From: Treponema sp.
GTDB taxonomy: Bacteria > Spirochaetota > Spirochaetia > Treponematales > Breznakiellaceae
Assembly (NCBI GenBank): GCA_009781475.1
Contig: WQYB01000002.1
Coordinates: forward strand, 1 to 64,000
Direction: 5' to 3'
DNA length: 64,000 bases
This document shows, piece after piece, positions 52,148-60,400 of the stretch. The position numbers and the translations under genes are program-made. The notes under the pieces are model-generated. The model made no database searches. It was given only the letters and a program-made list of their open reading frames with translations, and was not told where the DNA came from. Every line of letters begins with the position of its first letter. The first letter of the stretch is position 1.

Positions 52148-53699
52148 CGCAGTCCGAACATATTCCTGAATAATTTTTCTTACACTGTTCAATATAAAAA
52201 GAATTTCCATTTTGCCAAATCTTTTCCAAAGAATCTGTAAATACATTTCCTAAAATGCGGTTATTTTCGTTTTGACCTTTTAAAACTGAAATATCTTCAC
52301 GGCATAACGGAACAGTGCCGTCTATTAATATGGGGAAATCCCTCATTATGTGCCAGCAGCATTGACGAATAACAGGAGAAATATCAGAAGCCTGTTTTTT
52401 TTCAAGAGTTTTGCAAAAGTCATTATACTTTTGAATTATTACATTTTTTTCGCCGTTTGGTGATAAATCTTTCCAGTGGCGATAAAACTTTTCAGTATCA
52501 TCTTCTTCGCCTTTTACACGCACTGCTTGTGCATAACAATCATTTGGAAATAATGACAATAATTTTTTGCATGTATCATTTGCTTCGGCGAAACCTGTTC
52601 CGCGCATTTGAGTATATCGCTGGGGGTTTACAGTATCTAAAGATACAATCCAGCTTAAAGGAGGCAGGTAATTTATTCTTTTTTCTTTTTTTGCATTTAT
52701 GGATAATTGTAAATATCTGTCAAGTTCTTCATTTTTCCAGCCAAGACCGGAAGTTTCTATAACCAACGCAAGTTGTGGATGTGAAAGAACCTCTTGGATT
52801 AACTGATCCTTTTGCGGATGCAAACTTAGTTCACCCCACAGGGAAAGGTCGATAACTGCATCACCGCTAAAAGCTATTATTTTTTCAAGAAGCGATTTAA
52901 ACTTATCTATTTCTAAAAAATCTTTTCGTGTTAGTACATCGGTATTTAAAGGATAAGGGCAAATACCGCATTTTTGAGGACATCCGCCGTAAACCTGTAT
53001 AGGATAAAAAATAGGAAGAGTTCTTAATATTTCAGGTTGATCAGTGACGATTCTTTCTATATCAGATGCACACGGTATTTTTGAACCTGCAGCATTTATA
53101 AAATTATTTAAAAGTAAAAGATTGCGTTTGGTATCTGCGCAAAGATTAATTCTATGACAGCGAAGGTCTGCAGCGGAAATTTCTGCTTCGATATCAAATG
53201 CATTTATATCTTTTTGAATGACAGAAAACAATAAGTCTCTTTCTACAGCGCCGTCATCTTCACCTAAAATTTTGGATAATATTGCAGAAGTACCGGGTGA
53301 AAGAAGTTCCGGGGTAAGTCCATAAGGCCAGCCGTCTGCGTAAGTATACTCGGCGGCGTATTTTGTATGTCTTTGTTCAAGAGCGTCTGTAAGACAGGGA
53401 TCTAAAAAAGGGCAATCGGCAAATGTAAAATAAGCAAGATCCAAACCCGCCTGATGTTCAGCGATTTTTTCAAGTAAAGATCGTTTTGTCCAGGTTTCGC
53501 ATTGTACGATTTCAATTCCTTCAAATTTATTTATAAATGATAAATCTGTATTGTCAGAAACAGCTAATATGGTTTTACTTACTTTGGGAAACTTCGCGGC
53601 TTGTTCAATGCATAATTCAATGGCATTTTTTCCATTAAAGACCGGCTCAAATGCCTGGCTGGACAGGTTACCTGCATATAATACTAATAAAGCGTTCAT
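52122..53699 (-). CDS. Spiro-SPASM radical SAM protein
   Basis: 525 residues in three parts. Residues 1-215: a nucleotidyltransferase-like fold (LVLYAGNLSSQAFEPVFNGKNAIELCIEQAA; TFADCPFLDP). Residues about 225-430: radical SAM core with cluster motif CPQKCGIC (C-x3-C-x2-C). Residues about 430-525: SPASM domain with paired cysteines (QCCWHIM, VPLCREDIS, CKKNYSGICSDCDEYYTY) for extra iron-sulfur clusters. This layout is the one I recall being named 'spiro-SPASM' for its restriction to spirochaetes; its reaction is unknown. It heads an operon with SpsF-, PseG- and ATP-grasp-like genes, so a modified sugar or sugar-like product is possible. Confidence 0.85.
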   Translation of the reverse strand: MNALLVLYAGNLSSQAFEPVFNGKNAIELCIEQAAKFPKVSKTILAVSDNTDLSFINKFEGIEIVQCETWTKRSLLEKIAEHQAGLDLAYFTFADCPFLDPCLTDALEQRHTKYAAEYTYADGWPYGLTPELLSPGTSAILSKILGEDDGAVERDLLFSVIQKDINAFDIEAEISAADLRCHRINLCADTKRNLLLLNNFINAAGSKIPCASDIERIVTDQPEILRTLPIFYPIQVYGGCPQKCGICPYPLNTDVLTRKDFLEIDKFKSLLEKIIAFSGDAVIDLSLWGELSLHPQKDQLIQEVLSHPQLALVIETSGLGWKNEELDRYLQLSINAKKEKRINYLPPLSWIVSLDTVNPQRYTQMRGTGFAEANDTCKKLLSLFPNDCYAQAVRVKGEEDDTEKFYRHWKDLSPNGEKNVIIQKYNDFCKTLEKKQASDISPVIRQCCWHIMRDFPILIDGTVPLCREDISVLKGQNENNRILGNVFTDSLEKIWQNGNSFYIEQCKKNYSGICSDCDEYYTYNF

Positions 53700-53704
53700 A
53701 CTTT

Positions 53705-53733
53705 TCTATATATCGGCGGTTTTTAAATGTCAA
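53705..53733 (-). promoter_or_regulatory. Promoter of the spiro-SPASM operon
   Basis: On the minus strand TTGACA (53728-53733), 17-bp spacer, TATAGA (53705-53710), or TATATA at 15 bp. It lies only five to seven bases before the ATG at 53699 with no clear ribosome site, so the mRNA may have almost no leader. Confidence 0.6.
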
Positions 53734-54812
53734 GTGAATGACGGTAAGCTATTACCCAGCAGTTTAATACGAGCGAATATATAATCGAGCCTGTTATGGT
53801 TTAAAACAGCGCGGCGGTATGGTTTATCACTGACTCCATCAATTATGTACCCGCCTCTTGTGACGAATTTTTTACTTTTTCCCTCGGTAAACCAGTAAAT
53901 AAGGGAAATATCTTCGTTTGTCATTTCAATGGCGTTTAAGCCTTTTTTGCCAAGTGTACAGCCTGAATTAAAAAGACAGGGGACAGGCAGTTCATCTCCG
54001 TAAAGGCTATGGCGGTAAACATCACGGCGTTCTTTTCGCTGAAGTTTACCCATTTCCCTGCGCAGCGCGCTGACTTCGTTTTCTATACGGCTGCGGTTTT
54101 CACCCGAAGAAGTAGGATAGTCCCGGCAAAGCCTTTCAATCTCAAATTTAATGTATTCAAAACGTCCTAACGATTCAAATAAAGGTCTGTGAGTATGACC
54201 GATAATTGACAAACAGTTATTCATCAATGAAAAACCGTAAGCCATTTTTTCTATATGAAAACGCTTATTAGGGCTTCTGGAATCAGATATATTTTTAATG
54301 CCCAAAGGCGTTAAGATATGACGGATCGCGAAAGCCATCAATCTGTTAAATTTTGTATAGATTTTAGAAAGCTGATGCCCGTGAAAAACATAAGCAGGAA
54401 TGATCCCTGTTTCAATTTTAATTACATTATGAATCTCAAATGGATATGATGTGTTTTTTAAATAAATAAGCTGTTCGTCATGATTACCAACTATTTTATA
54501 TAACCGATTTTCTCTGGCGAATAAATTAAAAATTCTGTATAGATTTGCCCATTTTTCCCGAATATAATCCAAAGGAAAGCGATGAAGTTCTTCTACATCG
54601 CCGTTTAAAACCAAAGTCCAGCCGTTTTTATAGTAATATTCTTCCAGAATACACATTAACATTTCACCATTATGGTAAAGGTCATCTCTGGAGCCCGTAC
54701 CCATATGGAGATCGCTCATAATAATGACTTTACCGCCATGTGAAATATCAAGGATTGAGCTTTCAGGCAGTTCTTCTTCGTAGAAATTGCTAAAAGAAAG
54801 TTTTTCTTTCAT
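53730..54812 (-). CDS. Calcineurin-like metallophosphoesterase
   Basis: 360 residues. All metal motifs are present: IMSDLHMGTG (D-x-H), LNGDVEELH (GD), GNHDEQ (GNHD), VFHGHQL and IGHTHRP (GH-x-H). This is the family of UDP-diacylglucosamine and nucleotide phosphoesterases; the substrate is unknown. The ATG (54812) directly follows the discriminator base of tRNA-Met. Its only possible ribosome site, GAAGG, lies inside the tRNA acceptor stem. If the tRNA is excised, the mRNA would start at the ATG. The next in-frame Met is too far in (within the first metal motif) to be the real start. Confidence 0.88.
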   Translation of the reverse strand: MKEKLSFSNFYEEELPESSILDISHGGKVIIMSDLHMGTGSRDDLYHNGEMLMCILEEYYYKNGWTLVLNGDVEELHRFPLDYIREKWANLYRIFNLFARENRLYKIVGNHDEQLIYLKNTSYPFEIHNVIKIETGIIPAYVFHGHQLSKIYTKFNRLMAFAIRHILTPLGIKNISDSRSPNKRFHIEKMAYGFSLMNNCLSIIGHTHRPLFESLGRFEYIKFEIERLCRDYPTSSGENRSRIENEVSALRREMGKLQRKERRDVYRHSLYGDELPVPCLFNSGCTLGKKGLNAIEMTNEDISLIYWFTEGKSKKFVTRGGYIIDGVSDKPYRRAVLNHNRLDYIFARIKLLGNSLPSFT

Positions 54813-54886
54813 TGGGCCTTCAGGGACTTGAACCCCGGACCAAGAGATTATGAGTCTCCTGCTCTAACCAACTGAGCTAAGGGCCC
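54813..54886 (-). tRNA. tRNA-Met (anticodon CAU)
   Basis: Cloverleaf: acceptor GGGCCCT/AAGGCCC with one C-A mismatch at the sixth pair, D arm GCTC/GAGC with loop AGTTGGTTA, anticodon loop CTCATAA, T arm CGGGG/CCCTG with loop TTCAAGT, and discriminator A. CCA is not encoded; ATG of the next gene follows at once. Elongator Met is favoured over the lysidine-type Ile tRNA, which has the same anticodon, but this is not certain. Confidence 0.9.
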
Positions 54887-54898
54887 CTTTTGTAACTT

Positions 54899-54925
54899 TT
54901 TATATAAATATTTTAGTAATGTCAA
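54899..54925 (-). promoter_or_regulatory. Promoter of tRNA-Met and metallophosphoesterase
   Basis: On the minus strand TTGACA (54920-54925), 15-bp spacer, TATAAA (54899-54904), 12 bases before the tRNA 5' end. No other promoter is seen for the phosphoesterase. Confidence 0.7.
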
Positions 54926-54954
54926 GTAGCTAATTTCAAAAATCGAATAATCAC

Positions 54955-54983
54955 TAGTCACAAATAATATGCCGCTATATAAT
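54955..54983 (+). promoter_or_regulatory. Promoter of mlaE operon with no leader
   Basis: TAGTCA (54955-54960), 17-bp spacer, TATAAT (54978-54983), then six bases and ATG 54990. A transcript would start at or next to the ATG. There is no Shine-Dalgarno. Confidence 0.55.
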
Positions 54984-54989
54984 GCCATT

Positions 54990-55760
54990 ATGCTTAATTT
55001 TGCGGAGCCTGTAAAAAGAATATTCTATAACCTGGGATTTTTTGCGAAAACATTGAAAGGAGTTATATCTTTTATACGCAATTATAAGGCTTCGTATAAA
55101 GTTCTTGTCATGCAGATTCTTTTTACATTTGTATATGCTCTGGGGATCACAACCCTTTTGGCTCTGGCAATAGGAGCGGCAGTTAATATTATAGGAGGTC
55201 CGTTTCTTGCAAGGTTAAACCAGCAGCAGCTAATGTATACATTATTAATTATAATTATTACAAGAGAATTGGGACCGCTTTTGACAGCTTTTATTGTTAT
55301 TGCCCGTTCGGCTACTGCCATTGCCACGGAAATTGCCGGAATGGTAATTTCTCATGAAGTTGAGGCTTATATATCGATTGGAGTAGATCCAATTGAACAC
55401 CTGGCAGTTCCGAGGTTTTTGGGAGTAACTATATCGCTTGTTTTGCTTAACATATATTTTTCTGTATTCGGGCTTGCGGGCTCTTATATTATCTCTCAAT
55501 TTTTTAATTCAATCCCGATAGATTTATATTTTGAAAGTTTAATTCATCATCTGCATATAAAGGATATAATACTGTCGATAACTAAAAGTGTATCATTTGG
55601 AGCAATTATATCTATTGGCGCTGTAATTCAGGGGTTTTCGGTTGAACGGGCAAGTACAGAAATTCCTGTTGCAGGTTTAAAAGCGGTAAGCAGTTCATTT
55701 GCATATTGTATAATTGTTAATGTTCTTCTATCGGTATTATTTTATATTGTGTTGGTATAA
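54990..55760 (+). CDS. mlaE: MlaE-type lipid ABC transporter permease
   Basis: Inner-membrane permease of the Mce/Mla phospholipid transport system. It has an N-terminal amphipathic segment and five to six spans; signature blocks are ITRELGPLLTAFIVIARSATAIATEI and VDPIEHLAVPRFLGV. I chose ATG 54990 because TATAAT sits six bases upstream; ATG 54969 would place the start inside the promoter. The stop overlaps the mlaF start (TAATG). Confidence 0.92.
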   Translation: MLNFAEPVKRIFYNLGFFAKTLKGVISFIRNYKASYKVLVMQILFTFVYALGITTLLALAIGAAVNIIGGPFLARLNQQQLMYTLLIIIITRELGPLLTAFIVIARSATAIATEIAGMVISHEVEAYISIGVDPIEHLAVPRFLGVTISLVLLNIYFSVFGLAGSYIISQFFNSIPIDLYFESLIHHLHIKDIILSITKSVSFGAIISIGAVIQGFSVERASTEIPVAGLKAVSSSFAYCIIVNVLLSVLFYIVLV

Positions 55761-56494
55761 TGAAAGATATAATAGAGTTAAAAAATGTCAGTTTCGCAAC
55801 TCAGGATGGAAACATTGTGCATGATATAACGGTTGGGTTTGAATCGAAAAAAACAACTGCCATTGTCGGACCTTCCGGAGGAGGTAAAAGCACTGTTTTA
55901 AAACTGGCAGCAGGGCTTTTGGTTCCGTCACAAGGTGATGTTTTTTACAATGGAAAGAATATTACACAGATGAATCGAAATGAAAATTTGGATTTCCGCC
56001 GTGAAGGAGGATTTGTCTTTCAGGATTCAGCTTTATGGGCTAACCAGAATTTATTTCAAATACTGGAGCTTCCGCTTAGACTGCATTTTCCGGCAATGTC
56101 CAGATATGAAAGAGCAGAAAAAGTTAAAAATGCGGCAAATATGGTAGGATATAAAAAGAATTTGAATATAAGACCTGCAAGGCTTTCTATGGGAGAACAA
56201 AAACTTATCGCTTTTGCCAGGGCTATATTATTTGATCCCCCTCTTCTTTTTCTTGATGAATGTACAGAATCATTGGATGAAACTGCATCAGAAAAAATAA
56301 TTGATATAATCAAGCGAAAACAAAGGGAAAGGTCTTCTGTCATTTTTGTAAGTCATGATTTAAGATTAATTATGGAACTTGCGGATACTGTAGTTGTAAT
56401 TACAGACGGTAAAGTGAGTGTTATATCACCCAAAGATCATATCTTAAGCGATTTATTGCTTAATGATTTTTTTAAAGTAGGAATTGCATCATGA
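55760..56494 (+). CDS. mlaF: MlaF-type ABC ATPase
   Basis: Energises the MlaE permease. Walker A GPSGGGKST, Q-loop VFQDSALW, signature given as RLSMGEQKL (Met in place of Gly in the usual LSGGE), Walker B LLFLDECTESLDE (C in place of P) and H-loop VSHDLR. 244 residues, normal. It overlaps mlaE by one base and ends two bases before a hairpin-bearing duplication that separates it from mlaD. Confidence 0.93.
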   Translation: MKDIIELKNVSFATQDGNIVHDITVGFESKKTTAIVGPSGGGKSTVLKLAAGLLVPSQGDVFYNGKNITQMNRNENLDFRREGGFVFQDSALWANQNLFQILELPLRLHFPAMSRYERAEKVKNAANMVGYKKNLNIRPARLSMGEQKLIAFARAILFDPPLLFLDECTESLDETASEKIIDIIKRKQRERSSVIFVSHDLRLIMELADTVVVITDGKVSVISPKDHILSDLLLNDFFKVGIAS

Positions 56495-56574
56495 GAGGTT
56501 ATTATGAAACTTCGTTTCATATTCGATTTTAATGCGCAGTCATTCGACTGCGCTATACTGAGGTTATTATGAAA
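56495..56574 (+). repeat. 15-bp direct repeat with two hairpins between mlaF and mlaD
   Basis: GAGGTTATTATGAAA occurs at 56495-56509 and 56560-56574. Each copy holds a ribosome site and an ATG. Between them lie two perfect hairpins, ATGAAAC-TTC-GTTTCAT (56504-56520) and GCGCAGTC-ATTC-GACTGCGC (56534-56553). The first ATG opens a 22-codon frame ending exactly over the true mlaD start. It reads as an insertion with target duplication. Confidence 0.8.
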
Positions 56575-57537
56575 TTTTCCATTAAATTTGCGGATCAAAT
56601 TGTAGGCGCTCTTGTTATACTTGCGCTTATAATATTAATTTTTGTCATTTTTATGATGGGCAGTAATCATAGATGGTTTGAAAAAGATATTCAATTTATA
56701 ACATATTTATCTTCTGCTTCCGGTCTTAGCCGGAATATGCCTGTACATTATAAAGGTTTTACAATCGGACATGTTAAAGATTTTAAACTAGCAGAAGGTG
56801 ATGATTTAAAAAACGGCGAGGTAAAAGTTTTTTTTACCATATTTAATGAACATGCTGAAAAAGTTAAAGATGGCTCACTTGTTGAATTAAAAACAAGTCC
56901 AATACCGGGTTTAGGCAATTCATTTCAATTTTATTTTGGTAATGGACCCAATATTATTCAGCAAAATGCATTTATTCCGGAAGCAAAATCAAGGCAGGCA
57001 GGATTTTTAGATGAAGATTGGAAAAATGCTCCCGAAGATACTGAAAGTATTGGATATATTATTGACCAGGTAAAAGATGTAATAGAAGTTTTAAATATAT
57101 CTTTAAAAGGTGATGTTGGTGCTGATGATTATGCGATTGGAAAAATAGTATTAGATATTAAAGAATTAACAGATAATGTTAATAGTCTTTCACGAAGTCT
57201 TTCCGGTCAGTTAAGTCCTGTTATTAATAATGTGGAATCAATTACCGGAAGAATTTCTGATCCTTCCGGCGCTGTAATGAGCAGCCTGGAAACTTTTTTA
57301 TTATCTCTTTCAGGATTAACCAAAACTTTAGATGCATCAACAAAAGACCTGCCTGGTTTTCTGCCGGAACATCTTCCGCAGATTAGCAGTTTTATCGCTG
57401 ATTTAAATGTAGGGATTACCAAATTAAATGATTTATTAATATCTGCTTCATATAATCCAATTTTAAGAGGCGGTATACCGCAGCAAACTGATACTACACC
57501 CGGAGGAGCTAGTCCCAGGAACATAATCGAGTTTTAA
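56569..57537 (+). CDS. mlaD: MlaD-type MCE domain protein
   Basis: Periplasmic substrate-binding ring subunit of the Mla system. One N-terminal membrane anchor (GALVILALIILIFVIFMMG), then an MCE domain (about 40-125; FITYLSSASGLSRNMPVHYKGFTIGHV, LVELKTSPIPGLGNSFQFYFG), then a helical tail (about 165-300) and a Pro/Gly-rich end. The ribosome site GAGGTTATT is duplicated 65 bp upstream. The small frame from the upstream copy ends TATTATGA, over the mlaD ATG, so it could influence mlaD translation. Confidence 0.92.
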   Translation: MKFSIKFADQIVGALVILALIILIFVIFMMGSNHRWFEKDIQFITYLSSASGLSRNMPVHYKGFTIGHVKDFKLAEGDDLKNGEVKVFFTIFNEHAEKVKDGSLVELKTSPIPGLGNSFQFYFGNGPNIIQQNAFIPEAKSRQAGFLDEDWKNAPEDTESIGYIIDQVKDVIEVLNISLKGDVGADDYAIGKIVLDIKELTDNVNSLSRSLSGQLSPVINNVESITGRISDPSGAVMSSLETFLLSLSGLTKTLDASTKDLPGFLPEHLPQISSFIADLNVGITKLNDLLISASYNPILRGGIPQQTDTTPGGASPRNIIEF

Positions 57538-57551
57538 ATAAGGAGTATAAA

Positions 57552-58439
57552 ATGAAAAAAAACTTTTTTTTATTTTTATTAATTTTTTTACTATCTAATT
57601 TTTTCTTTTTCTCTTGTTCTTCTCAGCCTAAAAACATAAGAGGAGAAATAAATATACTGCGGACACAGGTAGAAACAGGGTTAGTTGCAGCAAACAGAGA
57701 AGCGGCAATGGGAAGGTTTGAAAATGCTTTAACCTTATTGACTCAGCACAAAAATACTGCAATACTTACAGATGATCCTTCATTAATAATCCGGGTTTGT
57801 TTATCTAAAGGTAATATCCTGTATTCTCTTGAAAAATATGATGATGCATACAAAGAATGGGATTTTGCTGTTAAAGAAGCAATACGAATAAAAAATACAG
57901 AGTTATTGTCTGTTGCAAAGATTTATGAAGCAAGAGGAAGACTATTATTAATAAGAGCTTCAGCAGAAACAACGATTGAAATTCAATCAATATTAAACGA
58001 AGTAAGACAATTAAGGCCGAACATTAAAAAAGATAAATTGTATGAAGCATTCGCCTGGCAGGTTGAAGGAATGACACTTCGATCATTGAGGCGATGGAAC
58101 GAAGCTGAAGATGCTATAAAAAAAAGTTTGGCTATTCATCAGAAAATAAGGTATTTTGAAAATGCTTCTTATGACTGGTTTGTTATTGCTTCTATAAGAT
58201 CATTGAGCGGAGAGTTTGCAAATGCGATAATCGCATTAAATAATTCTATTGATTTTGATCGCAGAATTGAAAATTCATGGGGGCTTGCGGCAAGCTGGCG
58301 TGCAATGGGTGATGTTTATGTCAGAGCAGGAAATTCTGCCGAAGCTAGAAGCGCATACGAAAGATCCAGGGCAATATATGTTCTTATGAGACATGACAGA
58401 GAAGTTGAAGAGATCGATAATAAAATAAGAAATTTATAA
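57552..58439 (+). CDS. TPR lipoprotein of the mla operon
   Basis: 295 residues. A lipoprotein signal (LLIFLLSNFFFFSCSS) puts the lipidated Cys near residue 23. The body is TPR-like (AAMGRFENALTLLTQHKN; LRSLRRWNEAEDAIKKSLAIHQK; AWRAMGDVYVRAGNSAEARSAYERSRAIY). AAGGAG precedes the ATG, 14 bp after mlaD. No MlaB, MlaC or MlaA homologue is present, so this lipoprotein may be the outer partner of the transporter; that is inference from position only. Confidence 0.8.
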   Translation: MKKNFFLFLLIFLLSNFFFFSCSSQPKNIRGEINILRTQVETGLVAANREAAMGRFENALTLLTQHKNTAILTDDPSLIIRVCLSKGNILYSLEKYDDAYKEWDFAVKEAIRIKNTELLSVAKIYEARGRLLLIRASAETTIEIQSILNEVRQLRPNIKKDKLYEAFAWQVEGMTLRSLRRWNEAEDAIKKSLAIHQKIRYFENASYDWFVIASIRSLSGEFANAIIALNNSIDFDRRIENSWGLAASWRAMGDVYVRAGNSAEARSAYERSRAIYVLMRHDREVEEIDNKIRNL

Positions 58440-58450
58440 AGGAGATATAA

Positions 58451-59653
58451 ATGAATAATGTATTTATGAACACTTATAACAGGCTGCCTGTAACTTTTGC
58501 AAAAGGTGAAGGTTCGTGGCTTTTTGATATAAACGGAAAAAAGTATCTGGATTTTGGTTCGGGTATTGCTGTAAACCTTTTGGGTCATAATCATCCGGCG
58601 CTTGTTAAAGCAATCACAGAACAGGCAGCAAAGTACTTACATGTTTGTAATTATTATACAAGCGATGTAAGTTCTGCTTTTGCAGAAAAACTTGTTGAAG
58701 CAGCATCTGGCGCAGGAATGAAAAATGTTTTTTTTGCAAATTCTGGAGCAGAGGCAAATGAAGGAGCATGTAAAATTGCAAGAAAATATTCTCTTTTAAA
58801 ATACGGGCAGGGCAGGCATACAATAGTTACATTAAAGGGGAGTTTTCACGGAAGAACAATTACAACTTTATCAGCGACAGGTCAGGAAAAATTTCACAAA
58901 GACTTTGGACCATTTACAGAAGGGTTTATTCATATTCCCGGCGGAGACATTGATTTACTGGAAAAGACACTCGATGAAAAAAAGGTGGCAGCTTTTTTAA
59001 TCGAAGCGATTCAGGGTGAAAGCGGTATTGTTCTCCAGTCGCAGGAGTTTATTAACGCTGCTGCAAAGTTATGCGCACAAAGAGATATTCTTTTAATGTT
59101 TGATGAAATACAATGCGGACTTGGAAGGACAGGAACATTTTTAGCTTTTGAACAATACAAAGACACAAATGGCAATCCGTTAAAAGCCGATATAATAACT
59201 CTTGCAAAAGGTCTTGCAGGAGGAGTTCCTGCTGGAGCTGTTTTAGCAGGAGAAAAAACGAAAGAAGTTTTCAAAATTGGAGATCACGGCAGTACATTCG
59301 GCGGAAACCCAATAGCTGCGGCTGCAGGACTTGTTGTATTAAAAACTGTAAATACACCGGAGTTTCTTGCAGAAAATGTAAGGAAAGGCGAAAAAATAAT
59401 GTCAGCCTTAAGGAAAAATAAAAAGATAAAAGAGGTACGGGGAAAAGGTTTAATGATTGGAGCTGACATCGAAAATGAATCATGGCCGGTTATTGAAGCA
59501 GGAATTAAAAGAGCAGATCTTACAAAAAACCAAAACGGTCTTTTAATACTGTCAGGCGGAGCCAATACATTAAGGTTTTTACCCCCATATACAATACTTG
59601 ACAATGAAATCGAGCAGGGATTGGAAATACTGGATGAATTATTAAGTTGTTAA
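58451..59653 (+). CDS. argD: Acetylornithine aminotransferase
   Basis: PLP enzyme of arginine synthesis (may also act in lysine synthesis). 400 residues: WLFDINGKKYLDFGSGIAVNLLGHNHP, SGAEANEGACKIARKY, GSFHGRTITTLSATGQ, MFDEIQCGLGRTGTFLAFE and the PLP lysine in LAKGLAGGVPAGA. AAAGGAG precedes the ATG. Only three bases separate its stop from the convergent ttcA-like gene. Confidence 0.94.
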   Translation: MNNVFMNTYNRLPVTFAKGEGSWLFDINGKKYLDFGSGIAVNLLGHNHPALVKAITEQAAKYLHVCNYYTSDVSSAFAEKLVEAASGAGMKNVFFANSGAEANEGACKIARKYSLLKYGQGRHTIVTLKGSFHGRTITTLSATGQEKFHKDFGPFTEGFIHIPGGDIDLLEKTLDEKKVAAFLIEAIQGESGIVLQSQEFINAAAKLCAQRDILLMFDEIQCGLGRTGTFLAFEQYKDTNGNPLKADIITLAKGLAGGVPAGAVLAGEKTKEVFKIGDHGSTFGGNPIAAAAGLVVLKTVNTPEFLAENVRKGEKIMSALRKNKKIKEVRGKGLMIGADIENESWPVIEAGIKRADLTKNQNGLLILSGGANTLRFLPPYTILDNEIEQGLEILDELLSC

Positions 59654-59656
59654 CCA

Positions 59657-60400
59657 TTAATAAGTATCGGTTAACAAATCGATCTTGCCGTCTCCAAGCG
59701 CTTTTAGTATTCTGCGTTTCATATCTCCGTCATTTCCGGTAAAATCGGCAATTTTTTTACGAATATTTCGACGGTTTGAATTTTGACCATAAGGACAAGT
59801 ACAGGTATTTTTTAAGATATTTTGTTCTGCAGCACATGCGATAATTTGGCTTTCTTCTAAAAGAGCAAGAGGGCGGATAAGGCTGATAGGATAATTGCGG
59901 TACTTAATAAATACAGGCATCGCAAGCATCGAACCCTTTGAGCAAAGATTCATAAAAAATGTTTCGATAATGTCATCAAGATGATGCCCCAAAGCGATTT
60001 TATTAAAACCATTTTCTACAGCGTACTTTATAAGTTCAGACCGTCTTTGTGTGGAGCACCAGTAACAGTTCATTTTTTCCCCTTCTTTGAGTCTGCCGAT
60101 AACGGGAACAAATAAATCGGTAAAAGGGATTCCCCATTCTTCCAGCTTTTTACAAAGAATGCCTTTTTTGCAGCAAGCGCAAAAGTCCGTACTTATATGA
60201 AGTCCCGCAAGTTCGTAATTAAATTTAAGAGCAGGTCTGATTGCCGAAAGCGCCCAGGAAAGTACGCTGGAATCTTTCCCGCCTGATACAGCAATTAAAA
60301 TGCGATCGTTTTCAGTAATAAGAGAACGCTCCATTATTGTTTTAATCATGAGTTTCCTGACAACTTCTGATGCTTTTACTTTTTTTAAAAATCTACCCAT
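59657..60400 (-). CDS. ttcA: TtcA-like tRNA 2-thiolation enzyme
   Basis: 247-residue PP-loop ATPase: AVSGGKDSSVLSWAL, central cysteine pair NCYWCSTQRR, IALGHHLDDIIETFFMN and RPLALLEESQII, with later cysteines (NTCTCPYGQNSNRR). TtcA makes 2-thiocytidine at position 32 of tRNA using an iron-sulfur cluster. It overlaps the queH-tcdA fusion by eight bases, forming a tRNA-modification pair. A broader 'tRNA thiolation PP-loop' assignment is safe if TtcA is not exact. Confidence 0.85.
   Translation of the reverse strand: MGRFLKKVKASEVVRKLMIKTIMERSLITENDRILIAVSGGKDSSVLSWALSAIRPALKFNYELAGLHISTDFCACCKKGILCKKLEEWGIPFTDLFVPVIGRLKEGEKMNCYWCSTQRRSELIKYAVENGFNKIALGHHLDDIIETFFMNLCSKGSMLAMPVFIKYRNYPISLIRPLALLEESQIIACAAEQNILKNTCTCPYGQNSNRRNIRKKIADFTGNDGDMKRRILKALGDGKIDLLTDTY

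Noticed and set aside
51143-52246. Longer start for the glycosyltransferase-like gene
   Set aside because: It would overlap the spiro-SPASM gene by 125 bases with no ribosome site; ATG 52147 gives a 26-base overlap.
54813-54886. tRNA with CAU anticodon as tRNA-Ile2
   Set aside because: Not excluded, but nothing seen specifically favours the lysidine-type Ile tRNA; kept as tRNA-Met with reduced certainty.
56504-56572. 22-codon frame upstream of mlaD as a genuine small protein
   Set aside because: It starts in a duplicated copy of the mlaD start and crosses two hairpins; it is more likely a by-product of an insertion, possibly regulatory.
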